Shown here in pieces: positions 21,443 through 31,984 of a stretch of DNA of 64,000 bases (position 1 is its first letter; every line of letters starts with the position of its first letter). Below the pieces are notes generated by a model. That model did not search any database and was not told the origin of the DNA. It saw only the letters and a list, made by a program, of their open reading frames with translations. The stretch lies in assembly GCF_002775205.1 (NCBI RefSeq), contig NC_036443.1:11337698-11401697 (forward strand), in the 5' to 3' direction. A program made the position numbers and the translations under genes. The stretch is from Xiphophorus maculatus. Its lineage: Eukaryota; Chordata; Actinopteri; Cyprinodontiformes; Poeciliidae.

Positions 21443-21499
21443 TTAGGATTTCCAGAACTTTCCACGCTCCTGCTGCTTGGTTGACTTTTTCTTCAAGGG
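21443..21499 (-). CDS. pdpn: pdpn exon 5: basic cytoplasmic tail and stop
   Basis: A very strong acceptor (T-rich tract then TCCTCTGCAG) opens the exon in phase 0. It encodes PLKKKSTKQQERGKFWKS and TAA at 21445-21443. The Lys/Arg-rich sequence suits a juxtamembrane ERM-binding tail. Confidence 0.75.
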   Translation of the reverse strand, partial: PLKKKSTKQQERGKFWKS

Positions 21500-24400
21500 C
21501 TGCAGAGGACAGAAAAAAAAAACAAATCAGTAAGCGCTTTTAAATGGAACATTATCCTGCTGAATTCAGAGTATTTAAGCTTTCTGTTATTGTGACATTA
21601 ATTCACTGCTGGTGGTAATTTGTTTTTTTTTTTATTAGGCACACATTGATATAAATATGGATAGAAAAAAATAACTTAGCTGTAGATTTTAATAACAGAT
21701 TGAAACGGGTTACATAAGCGTTTAGTTTGTTTATTCCCTTTTAGTATATCTTACCATCAAGTTTTTGGAATGACAGTGAGCGATCAGACAAAACTGAACC
21801 ATTAGCTGCTGAAATAACAAACAAAAATGGCTGATTCTAACTCCCAGCCCCAGTCCCAGCAAACACAAATCTTCTGTTCCTAGGGATTAAATCAAGCTGC
21901 CATTATGAAACCTGCCCTCCTGATGACCACTGCTCATGTACGCTGACACTGAGTCAATAAACAGAGTAATTTGGAGGCAAGAGAGAGTCACTTGTCACCA
22001 TGAATGCCTAATTTTTACATCTTGAAGGCACGGGACTGTGTGTCAGTAAAAGGAGCAGCTTTCACCGGGGTGTCAGGAGTGTTTTAATGGGGAGAAAATG
22101 TTTGTTACAATGAGAGTAAAAAGGGTAGGCGGAGGGTTCAAATCATTAGGAGACAGAATTAAGTTGGAGAACTTTACAGAGACAACAACGCTGTCTTTCT
22201 TTACAGGTTTTCTGCTCTTGGTAGACCTATGACAAACACATACACACAAAAAAGACACTTACTACAATCCAATACCATCATATTCTCATAATGGAAGGTG
22301 TGTTCTGTGGGAACACTGTCAATTGGAAGAGATTTTGCTTATTTCTCAGAGGAAAGTAAGGTTTTCAAAATAGGTTCGACACCTTTAGACCATTTATGGC
22401 TGTAATGCTGCAGTGCTGGGAATCCAATGTCAACTTATCACCACAGACCAAGAAATCCCATTACATCACTTACAGTGATGTAATGGGACTGTGTAATTAA
22501 TGACTAAAGGTTTGGCTCAACTTTTAGAAAAAGCAAGAAGTGATGACTCTGAGCACAACTTTGTTTTAACATTCACAGTATTGCCAACAATTTAGGCCCT
22601 CAGAGCTGCACATGGCTTACAGTGAAAGTAGGTTACAAAGGTTTGAGCACATGTTGTCGAGTTCAGACGACAAACATTAAACTTTTTGTGGCTTTATATG
22701 AAACAACACAATGAGTATTTCTCTAACAAAAATCAAACAAAAAGTGTACACATGTATCTAGCCTTTTTGACACCGATACCCCTAAAATACAATGTAACCT
22801 GCTGCCTTCATAATCACCTAATTAGGCCATAATGCATTTAACTTAATTTCACTACATATGTTCATTGTGAAACACTGTCATGGCAACATTGTGCTTTTCT
22901 TTTTCATATCTGTTGCAAGATGCAAAATTGATGTCTAGATGTTCTCCATCTAATATGACAACACTTGAAAGATGAAAAAGATAACACTTTCAGTCTCTAG
23001 ATTTCAAAATCTGGAAGAGACAGACTCTAAAAGACTAATAAGTTTGTCTCTTATTGGCAAGAGACAGACCCTAAAAGACTAATAAGTTTGTCTCTTATTG
23101 GTAAGAGACAGACCCTAAAAGACTTGGAGATGTGAAGTATGAACTCAGTGGGGCTCGTTAAAAATTCATCCAACATTTTTTAGATATTTATTTTCAAGGA
23201 ACTTTGAAAATTGTGCACCATTTCCTTTCTACTACAAGTTTATGTACTTCCTCCTGCATCGAGGTTTGCCATTCTAACATAAAAAAAAAAAATCTGAAAC
23301 ATTTGATATGCAAAATTTAGCAAGACAGGTGATATACAGACTTACGAGTATTTGCCCATCCTCCTCAACACTGCTATCACCACAGCGATGACAATTACCA
23401 CGGCCACGATGGCGCCAATCACTATTCCCACTATTTGTCCGGTGCTCAGGCCCTCTGAAAGATAATGGTTATTGGGGTGTTTTTCCATCTACACGTCATT
23501 ATTTTTACTATTATTGTTCTGAAAAATTGCAGACTATTGGACTAAGTCTTCAGTCACCTTCATTTTCCACCGTTACACCTGCTGTGCCATTGTCGGTCCC
23601 CGGAGTTGCGTCCGCACTCGTGATGGGATCAATCGGTGCTACGGTCTCGTCAATGAAGGGGCTACTGGTCTCTTCAGGGCCACTGGTTTCGAAAGCGGGA
23701 GCTGCAGTGGTCTCGGGAGGAGGTGAAGCCGTCTCAGCGGAGGCTGAAGTGTGCACGGTGGGAGCTTCGGTTACTTCCACAGTAGTTGTATCAAGGATCT
23801 GATTTGATTCTGTAGTAGGGACATCGGGGCCGGCCTCAGTTGCAGCCACCGATTCAGTAGTACTGAGCAATACATCTTGAGGGGCAACTTGTGGGTCGGT
23901 GGGAGAAGGACCGGTGGTGATTGTTTCTTCTGCTTCTTTCGTTACCAAAGAGGAGTATGAGGTGACTGTCGTAGGACCTGAGGGGAGAAATTATAAAAGA
24001 TCCCAAATAAGTTTTCTTTAACACTTTTAATTATGCTGATTTTCATACAAACATCCAATAATCTACATTTTCTCTGCCATATAATACAAATCCACTTTAT
24101 GAAGGAAGGGCTTTCTCTCCCAAATAAGTTTTATGCTTATTTTTTTCCCTCTTATCTTGCATTAGATAAACTAGTAGAAATTTGTGCTTTTATCCTGAAG
24201 CTTCACTCCGAGCTGTGACCACATGCTGTCTTGAAAATCAGTTATCAGTTTTGTTACTGAGGTAAATGTGTTTTCAGTGAAGTGCTTGTATGACATTACG
24301 AGCTTGAAAAGAAAGGAAACTGTGCACTTTATTGCAGTATCTGGTTGTGGAAACCTCATGGCATCACAAAGAGACAGTGAATCAGAATTTCAAATGATTG

Positions 24401-27400
24401 CAAAACTCTACAAAAGCAAGCAGATGCATTGTCCTCTCCCTTTTTGGACTGGTCCCAGGGAGTGAGGTTGTTAAATCAAACTGACACTCGACACAGAGGT
24501 TCTCCCGTTTGTTTAGAAGGGTGCCACAAAAGACTTATGCAGCATTTCTCATTACTATTGTCCCGTCATTAGTGCACAGTTACCAAAGCCAGTGAGTCTG
24601 CCACACCCAGTGACCTCATAAAATGTACATCCTCCCCTTGTTCCTCCACTCCTCCATCCTGCCTTTAGATTTACGTCTTTTTCTCTGTGTAGCAGAATGC
24701 CACATCCTCCGCCTCATTTCCTGTGGAAGGAGCCGCAGTGTCAGGACGGCACAGGAAGGCTTGTTAACCCTGAGCTGCAAGCCCACTTCAGACCTGATGC
24801 AACATCTAAGAGTGTGGGAACTTCTAATTTGGTTTTTCAAGTCCTAAAGAGTACATTTTGGGCAGTTATCAAAATGTGAGGATACATTTTGAGAACTGCT
24901 TTCATAAATGAGAAAGCCCAAATTTGTCAATCATGTCAAGAAAACGTCACGTTTCATTCTCTCTTGAATAATTGACATCTGAAATTAAGCATTTTTAGAG
25001 CCTGCACATCTGTCTGTGCTGCTGATTATCTTGGAAATATTTAAGAAAATAAACACGTATTTATCCTAGCATCGACTGTGAGCCAGCCTAATTTCAATGC
25101 AATCATTCCCCACCAGTAGAGCTTGCTTCACCTCCCCAAGGTCTATATCCTTCCAGCCACAACTGAAAGTTTAGCCTGAACAGCACCACTTGAAAATTAA
25201 GGAGCCAGCCTTCAGCGGGGCACCAAAATTACAGCCTGCAATCAACTTTCCACTGACAAAAAGTTGGCTTACAAACTACTCCTTCTCTTCTGGAAAAGTG
25301 AAATCTGCTGGTTAGAAATCCACTTATGCCCCAAAACTTTATTTCTACTGAGAGCTGAAAAAGAGTCTTTTAAGCTCAGCCACCGTCATTAATGTCTGTC
25401 CATTTCCACTTTATCAGACTTCTACTAAATATGTGAAACGAAAGCGAATCCTTTCAAAATGTCCAAAAATATCCCTGGATGGCCTTCGCCGCCTTCATTA
25501 TGACCAGGCGGGCGAAATATAACAAAACATTTGTTCCCGCTGCCGCCGGCCATTGAATGGGGGGCGGAGGGGCTTCAATCCGTTTGTTTGGACCGTCTGT
25601 AAATGAAGATAAAATGGTCTGCGCTTCACAGAATATGGCTACACACTATGTGTAATCACCTCCCCTAAACTCCTCTAACAATTGCTTCATTATGTGCTCA
25701 GTTCCCACAATTAGCTCGGAGTAGTATTTCCTCCCCACAAAAATAACCCTTCTGGGTTAATGCAGCTGCATTAGTGAGCAACTCTGGTGAAATCTGTTTC
25801 CCCTCTTCGCCTCTCCCCCTCTTTTAATCTACTCCATCTCTCTCTCTCTCCGTGACCATGCCACTCCCTGAGGAGAACAACAAACCGATCCCTGAGGATA
25901 CGTTTGTTAGGGTCAAAACATTTGAAAGCACTGAATCATTGTACGTAGGGGTGGAGATAGGAAGGTCGGACAGATTGAAATCGTAAGGGTGGGAGAGATC
26001 TTCCTTTGGTATTCAGTGATTCAAAACTGGGAAACTGGGGAACATGATGTCATGATGAATGCGGTCGGCTTTTTGGACATGTAGGGTATAATACTGAATC
26101 TGAACATCTAATCCAGAGCAGGTCCAGGCCTGGAACCAAACCCCAGAGAATAGGTTTGGACTACTACTATCACATTTGAGCTGACCATTGAAAGGGCATA
26201 ATAATTTTGTCAGCTCCTGAACACAACCGAGTTTAAACATTTTTGTAATGGTGCCGTTGTCATTGTCTCAAAAATGTGAGTGCCACACTTTGGATAGTTA
26301 ATAAGATTTGATTTGATTCCAGCTTAGTGATAAGAAACTATCCCCCAATCTGACATTCATGGTTGCAAACCAATTGTGTCTTTTTGTGGTCTACAAGGCT
26401 ATGAAAGGGCTCCAAATATACACCCTTTATCCTATATCAAATCAATCTGACCACACACACAAACACTCACTTGCCTCCAATTCAGCATCAAGCAAGCTTG
26501 AAACAGCATCTAACTGCCTGAAATGTTAGCAGATGCCCCTTTGTTAGATTTTGAGAATGCCTGCATGCCTGTTGGTTACAGTTGGCTCCACATGATTCAA
26601 TCAAGGGGTTACATATGGCCTTTGGTGATGTGTGATGTACGGCGAACAGCTTATTTTGGAAGAGGAATTGCATTAGCAACTCCCGAGGTTCCGGTTGGCC
26701 GAACTTCCACAGCGAAGATGCATGGAAAGTGGTTTGATTGCAGATGGAGACAGAGAAGAAGAGCAGTTGGCTTTTAGCTTAGAGCAATTACTGTTTATTC
26801 CTGATCATTTTTATCAACTAGACAAGATGGATTAAACTGCAAACACACAGAGCACGTACACCAACAAGTAATGATTGGGTTTATGACCTAAACGTCTGTA
26901 TCCAGTTGGATTTAATAGCTTGCTAGTCAACATCCTTTTACCCAGATAAGAAAGGGGTCTTGCTGCAAGACCCCATCACCTGCGGTTGTGGTTATCTGAA
27001 GATTTTTCAGTTTCAGTGGTCTTGACCAGTAGTGAGCTGATTGTTATGTCAAAAACCCCGATCAGTGAACTCACCAGATGTATTACTTGTTGCACTGACA
27101 ACGGTAAACAACAGAGATTCAAAGTTTTATTATTTTTGTAAGGGGAAACACAAAAAACGTAAAAAGATAAAATTATTTTGTTTTATGTCTGTGAGTTAAT
27201 CAAAGATCCAACTCTCAGAGAGAAAGACAGCAAGAATTTGAGTAAATAACTGGATCGCAGAGTAGAGTACAGAACAGTCGGTCAGTTTTATCTTCTTAAA
27301 CATCTGACCTCAGCCTATTATGATACAAGCTGGATTGGGAAGTGTTAGAGTAGAATGGAATAGAACAGACTAGAATAGAATAGAAATTCAATTGTTGTCC

Positions 27401-30400
27401 CACAATGGGGAAAAATCTGTCCATCAACAGCAAAATGACTTTACCAAAACTTAACATTTTGGAAAAGATTAAATTCTCTAGAATCCACATAAAAACACTT
27501 ACATTTTCAGATAGTTCTTTGTGTTAACTGTGAAGATGCTAGAAGCATTTTTAAAATGGGAACTTTGTAAAAAAAAAAAAATTGTCAATGCTGTCTGATA
27601 CGCAGGGTGAAATGATGTCATTAAACACAAAATAACTGACCTTGGCTAGAAAAGAATATTTACCATAATTTTCTCCAATCTTCCTACCTTCTTATATATT
27701 AATGTACTGGATCATAAATTATAACTGACCAACTCAAAGCTTAACAAAAACCAGAGATGAGAAATCCACTGCAAATCTCTGAATGGTTCATCTCCACTTA
27801 GTGCTGTGGTGAATGTCTGATTTAAAGTCACAGAAACACAAATAAAAAAACAATGTTCAAGATATATTTTTTATATATTTTGATAGGAACTCACAATAAA
27901 TTATATATCTAAATCTAAACCTATATCCAGTACTGACCACAGTTCATTAAGAGGAAAGATATAAGCTTGTGTGTAAATATGAGAAAAGGTATTAAAAATA
28001 TTTTTACTACAAACCAGCCTGGTTTATGACTTTGGTTGACATGCATTAAGTGCTGCAGATAGACAGAGACGGTAAAAGAGGCTGTCTGAAGACAGGGAGC
28101 TGCGCTTTCTGCCTGACAAAAATAAAATCTCTTTCATGGGAGTTATTGTGCGAAGCAGGTACACAACAACACGCAGGGCGAGACGAGAACAAAGGGAGTA
28201 GCAGTTTCCATCCGCCGAGACTATCACAATCAGCTGCCACAGCGGGCCTCTGTTTACGTATGTCTGTACGTTCTAATTTACAGCTTAGTGTGGGAGGGAA
28301 AGACAAGGTGAGGGGAGTGAGAGACCATGTCCACCTTTGGGCTGCGGAATGTTTCAAGACCCTAAAGGAGAAAACTGAAAGAGACACTCTGCTCATCTGG
28401 CAGAACTCCCCCCCAAAACCAGTAGGTGATATCGCTGATGATAATGCTACCCAGTACTATGTAGAGGTTTGAAACCCGAGGCCAGGGGGGAATATTCGCA
28501 GACTGTTATCACTAACTCCACACAGTGAGTGTCCAAACACCTGATTTGTTTTTACCCCTTTTACTCAGATAAAGAGACAGAGCAGGTCCCATCTGGACTT
28601 CATCGCCGGCGGCAGATACTGGCATCACAACGACTTATTCATTATTCTCATGGCCTGCAGGTTCGATCGCAGCACCCCTAAAAATCCATTCCCAAATTTC
28701 CTCTTCTTCTCCTAAACTCCTAATCTTTCTAACCTTTGGTTGCAAGTAGTGAAGCACACACCCAGCTACCGATTTCTTTGTCAGCAGCTTCCCATTTATG
28801 TGCGTTCTCAAGACCCACGATGGTATCCTTACAGAGGTTTGTACACTGCTCCGCCTCAGCTCCGTTTGTGGATTTCCTCCCAGGTCTGAGAGAGGCTGCT
28901 GCAGACTGAGGACGTCAGCGCTAAAACAGCTTCTCTGCCTCCTATTCCTAAAACAGATGTTTCTCTCTCTCTCGCTCTTTGTGGAAAATTTCAAAAGCAT
29001 GACTGTGGCGTTTTTGCTTTTTCAAAATGAGACTCGTGAGCTGACATGAAAATATGCGTGCGGCTCATATATTTATGTTTCGCCATTACTGGTTTGGGTC
29101 TCATATTAAGAACGTGAAGTTAAGTTTGACCCACTTTTGAGTAGCCAGATGTGATCAGAGTGTTACTGGGCCAGCAAGGCAGACAAAACTCATTAGCAGT
29201 GAGAACAGGGGCGGGGGAATGAATGGAAGGAAGCTTTTACAGGATTCCTAACCTTGTTAAGTTAGAAGATAAGATGTAGAAAAACCTGCCCACTTCTATG
29301 TTTTTGTTCCATTTGATTTTTGAAATGCAAAGATACTTTCTGAAGTTTCAATATATTTTTCCCCGTTAAGGGTTAAACTCATCAGACTGGTAGGGTTGTA
29401 GAAAGGAGGCAAGCTGTTACGAGGCAGGGGGGTTGAGGCATGACAGGGGGATTTTAAGCAGCTAAAGCTTTGACACCCCAACCAAAGATGGGTAGACGCC
29501 AAGGGGGTTGGCGAGACCAACAGTTTACCAACACACAGGGACGGGTAGGGCGCGTCTCCTGCTCCCTCTCCCTTCCACATGACCCTCTTAAATATAGAGG
29601 CTCTCTCTATTAATACCGAAAGCAGCCCGGCCCTTCCCTACTGTTGGTGCCGGCTGTTTCTTATGGGTACTTTTCTTTCTTAAAGGCAAAGATATGAACC
29701 TAGCAGCTCAAGAGATAAATTATACTTCTACTTAGGAATGAGAGAAGGGATTGGAGTCGAAATGAAGAGTTGCAAAAAATATATACATATAGAAAGAAAG
29801 TGTAGGACAGCGTTTTGGAGAAATATGTACGGTGTACGTTACAATTTACAGCCCCCCGTTGCCTCTACCCTCCACCCAACCTTCTTCCTTGCCTACTTGA
29901 GTATGAGAAGTGCTTTGGGACGCTTCCAAAGGATATTCCCTTTCTTCTCTTTGGCTGTGCCAAGAGTTTACAGACATGAGGCAGCTGAGCTCCCGCTATT
30001 ACATCATTTTTTTCCCTCTTGTGGCAGAAAATCAAACTCTTCCTGTTGTCTGGACTCAGCACCAGTGGCACGAGATAATATGAAAACACATCAGGAACAC
30101 AACAAAGGCAGGAGAGGTGGTTGTTAAAAAAACAAAAAAAACAACTATATTTGTCATGGAAAGCTATTGCGCAATAAAAATAAATGATAAAAGAAAGAGA
30201 GAGAGAGAAAAGGAAAACCGCTATAACCAGTTACAGACAATAGTTGCCAGATTAAAATTTTACAGTAATTTTGAAATAAAAATCATAAAAAAAATATTTC
30301 AAGATTTCAGAATTTAAAATAAACACTTATTTGATTAATTTCTTACCAAAACACTTTTTGCTTCTATCTCAAGCCACCGTTTTCATTGTTATTGTTAGAT

Positions 30401-30576
30401 CAGCACAGGTTAAAGCAGACAAAGAGTGGTGTATGCAGGGCACATGGAGGCAGAGGCACACAGGGGGGACAGAGTGTGCTAACGGCAGGACTGTGATAAA
30501 GAGTACACTTACTTGCACGTGTGAAGGAGCAGAGAGGGCCGGCCAGGGCCAAGAGGAGCAGCAGCTGAACTTTCAT
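21443..30576 (-). CDS. pdpn: Podoplanin (five coding exons, 223 aa)
   Basis: Podoplanin is a mucin-like type I membrane glycoprotein that links through its basic tail to ERM proteins. Exons on the minus strand: 30576-30513, 23977-23558, 23454-23346, 22226-22205, 21499-21443. Lengths 64, 420, 109, 22 and 57 nt sum to 224 codons including stop, and all phases agree. The protein has a signal peptide (MKVQLLLLLALAGPLCSFTRA without the last residue), then about 140 residues rich in Thr, Ser, Pro, Glu and Ala with one NGT sequon. The podoplanin-specific block EGLST follows directly before one transmembrane helix, then RRMGKYS and a basic tail ending ERGKFWKS. Human PDPN has DGLST, a membrane helix and RKMSGRYSP in the same order. 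The neighbour prdm2 is syntenic with human. The fish tail is longer and more basic than the human one. Confidence 0.88.
21500..22204 (-). other. pdpn: pdpn intron 4
   Basis: AT-rich, 705 bp, with no other feature seen. The donor is GTAAAG after AAACCT and the acceptor is TCCTCTGCAG. Confidence 0.6.
22205..22226 (-). CDS. pdpn: pdpn exon 4: 22-nt microexon
   Basis: Acceptor TTTGTCATAG, exon GTCTACC...AAACCT, donor GTAAAG. It completes a split Ser codon and adds STKSRKP, joining exon 3 (phase 2) to exon 5 (phase 0) without a frame break. If the donor were skipped, translation would read on for 34 more codons and stop at about 22076, giving an alternative tail. Confidence 0.65.
22456..22488. 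repeat. Perfect 15-bp inverted repeat, 3-nt loop
   Basis: The left arm TCCCATTACATCACT and right arm AGTGATGTAATGGGA are separated by TAC. It lies in a pdpn intron. Confidence 0.95.
23015..23123. repeat. 44-bp tandem repeat, about 2.5 units
   Basis: Units start at 23015, 23059 and 23103 with AAGAGACAGA and are nearly identical. Each unit carries an internal inverted pair (AAGAGACAGA with TTTGTCTCTT), so each can fold back on itself. Confidence 0.9.
23346..23454 (-). CDS. pdpn: pdpn exon 3: transmembrane segment
   Basis: Acceptor CATTATCTTTCAG at its 5' edge and donor GTAAGT at its 3' edge. It encodes EGLSTG, a run of about 25 Ile/Val/Ala/Gly residues, then the stop-transfer RRMGKYS. This is the most diagnostic part for podoplanin. 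Confidence 0.9.
23558..23977 (-). CDS. pdpn: pdpn exon 2: mucin-like ectodomain
   Basis: Acceptor TTTCTCCCCTCAG, donor GTGACT. It encodes 139 full codons dominated by Thr, Ser, Pro, Ala and Glu, as in a heavily O-glycosylated stalk. A plus-strand frame through the same DNA is only its shadow. I see no clear EDxxVTPG-type CLEC-2 motif of the mammalian protein; ATPGTDNG is the nearest. Confidence 0.85.
25465..25640. promoter_or_regulatory. Candidate conserved non-coding element in pdpn intron 1
   Basis: A GC-rich island in AT-rich intron with GGCGGGCGAAATA, CCGCTGCCGCCGGCCATTG and GGGGGGCGGAGG. It has no open frame. An enhancer is a guess based only on composition and density of GC boxes. Confidence 0.25.
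27351..27420. repeat. AGAAT-type microsatellite with retroposon-like tail
   Basis: Imperfect TAGAA units are followed by AATTGTTGTCCCACAATGGGG, of which the last 20 bases resemble the 3' tail of a common fish retroposon that I recall only loosely. Confidence 0.35.
30513..30576 (-). CDS. pdpn: pdpn exon 1: signal peptide
   Basis: ATG at 30576 in context CACAATGA, followed by a 21-residue hydrophobic leader with a run of five Leu. The donor GTAAGT splits a Ser codon that exon 2 completes. No other nearby ATG gives a leader. Confidence 0.8.
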
Positions 30577-30599
30577 TGTGGTGTGAAATTCTTCTAAGC

Positions 30600-31980
30600 A
30601 CTTTTTCTCCTGAAAAAACCGTTGGGAGACTCAAATCAGAGAGATCTTGCACAGTTCAGGGTTGTACACCGGAATGAGAGAGGATAAGGGACCAACCTCC
30701 AAATAAAAAAATAAAAAAAACTGAAGAAATAAAAAAGAAAAGAAAATAAAAATTGTTAAAGAAAAAGTACGGGATAAAAGAAAAGTGGCCTGAGAATTAG
30801 GCAAAATGGATACAAATCTGTACAGGACAGGATGTGGAGAGGATAGAAGAGGATCTCTGGCCACTTTGAGGAAGTGTAAGACGGGAGAGAGAGGGAATGG
30901 CACACAGCATGAGTGAGAAAAGATGGTGAATAAACTGAGCGAGGAGGAGGTGGGTGGTTGGGTTGGTGGTAGGGCGGGCGGTTTGGGGAGCAGGTTGTGC
31001 TGGGAGGAGGCTCCACTGAGTATGGACTGTAAGGTGGCTAATGCAGTCCAGCCCTGAATGAGTCTCTGCAACTCAGGCCAGCAAAGCCTGCAGCGGTATC
31101 AGTAGCTTGCACACATTCACGCATGGAAGCTTTCACACTTCAAACAGATAAATAGCTGATATAAAGACATGACAGAAACTGAATGAATGTGCAGTAAAAA
31201 AAAATACTGAAGTTACTTTTTAAGCAAGTTTAGGAATGAATAAAAAAATATATATATAAATGTAACTTCAGGCAACAGTTTTACCTGATGTCTGAATCCT
31301 TTGCTAATTGCCTAAATAAAAATAGTAATAAATTAAGCATATATAAATCAGCTGCATTGATAGCTTTAAGTGTAGCTCTTTTTCTTGAAAAGATAAGACT
31401 AGCAGCAGGGCTTTTTAGGATTTGAACCCAATGAAAGGCAGCTTTTAGAGCAGTCTCAACACTGTGCGACTTTTACACAACGAAGCACGGGTGGTCTGTC
31501 GAGTTTACATGCAACTGAAGACTAAATGTTGCTCGGCACTTGGCTGACACCTATTGGAGAACAAGCTACAAGTGTGGATGAAAGTAAGGTGACGAGCACT
31601 TCTTACAAAAAAAATGAAACTCGGTTGTTCCTTAGGTTTCGTTTCACCACAAAAATATATCTTAGCATATCTACAGTTCGGCTCAAAATTCTTAATAGGC
31701 AGATTTCGATTTGAAATTATTCTTATTCACTAGAGAAGATGCTTTTGATATAAAAGGTGCCACACATCTGAAAAAAAAAGTGTAAGAGGAGTGTTAATTC
31801 TAAAAAAACAGCAATTTATCTGTTTATTTTATCAAATCAACTGTGGTGAAGTGAAAGTGTTAAAGGCCTCCGTCCCATCACCCTAATCTACTGCAGGCCT
31901 TTGGCTCAGTCCAAAGACGGAATAATGGTGGAATGATGGCAGCACACGCAGGATTAGAGCAGTAAAAATGGCTTGTGACA
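30600..31980. other. Intergenic between foxj3 and pdpn
   Basis: About 1.4 kb upstream of pdpn, presumably holding its promoter. It is A-rich at 30700-30770 and purine-rich at 30840-31000. I could not pick a start site or a convincing TATA or CCAAT element. Confidence 0.4.
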
Positions 31981-31984
31981 TTTT

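Larger units (their letters stand above)
22227..23345 (-). other. pdpn: pdpn intron 3
   Basis: 1.1 kb. It holds a perfect 15-bp inverted repeat at 22456-22488 and a 44-bp tandem repeat at 23015-23123. No coding sequence. Confidence 0.65.
23978..30512 (-). other. pdpn: pdpn intron 1 (6.5 kb)
   Basis: A long intron from donor GTAAGT to acceptor CCCCTCAG. It has no second gene. Notable stretches are a GC-rich block at 25465-25640, a CT repeat near 25837-25852, an AGAAT-type short repeat at 27351-27390 and a promoter-like block at 29580-29670. Several 60-140-codon frames on both strands near 28.0-29.0 kb look random. Confidence 0.6.

Noticed and set aside
22073..22204. Reading pdpn exon 4 through to a stop near 22076 as the main C-terminus
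   Set aside because: A donor after AAACCT and a very strong acceptor at 21500 join in phase and give a basic tail, which is the better model. Read-through remains an alternative isoform.
23015..23123. CRISPR-like repeat array
   Set aside because: The units are contiguous without spacers, only about 2.5 copies, in a vertebrate intron; this is a simple tandem repeat.
28024..29049. Overlapping frames of up to 140 codons on both strands in pdpn intron 1
   Set aside because: Low-quality frames with no family resemblance, located inside a confirmed intron.
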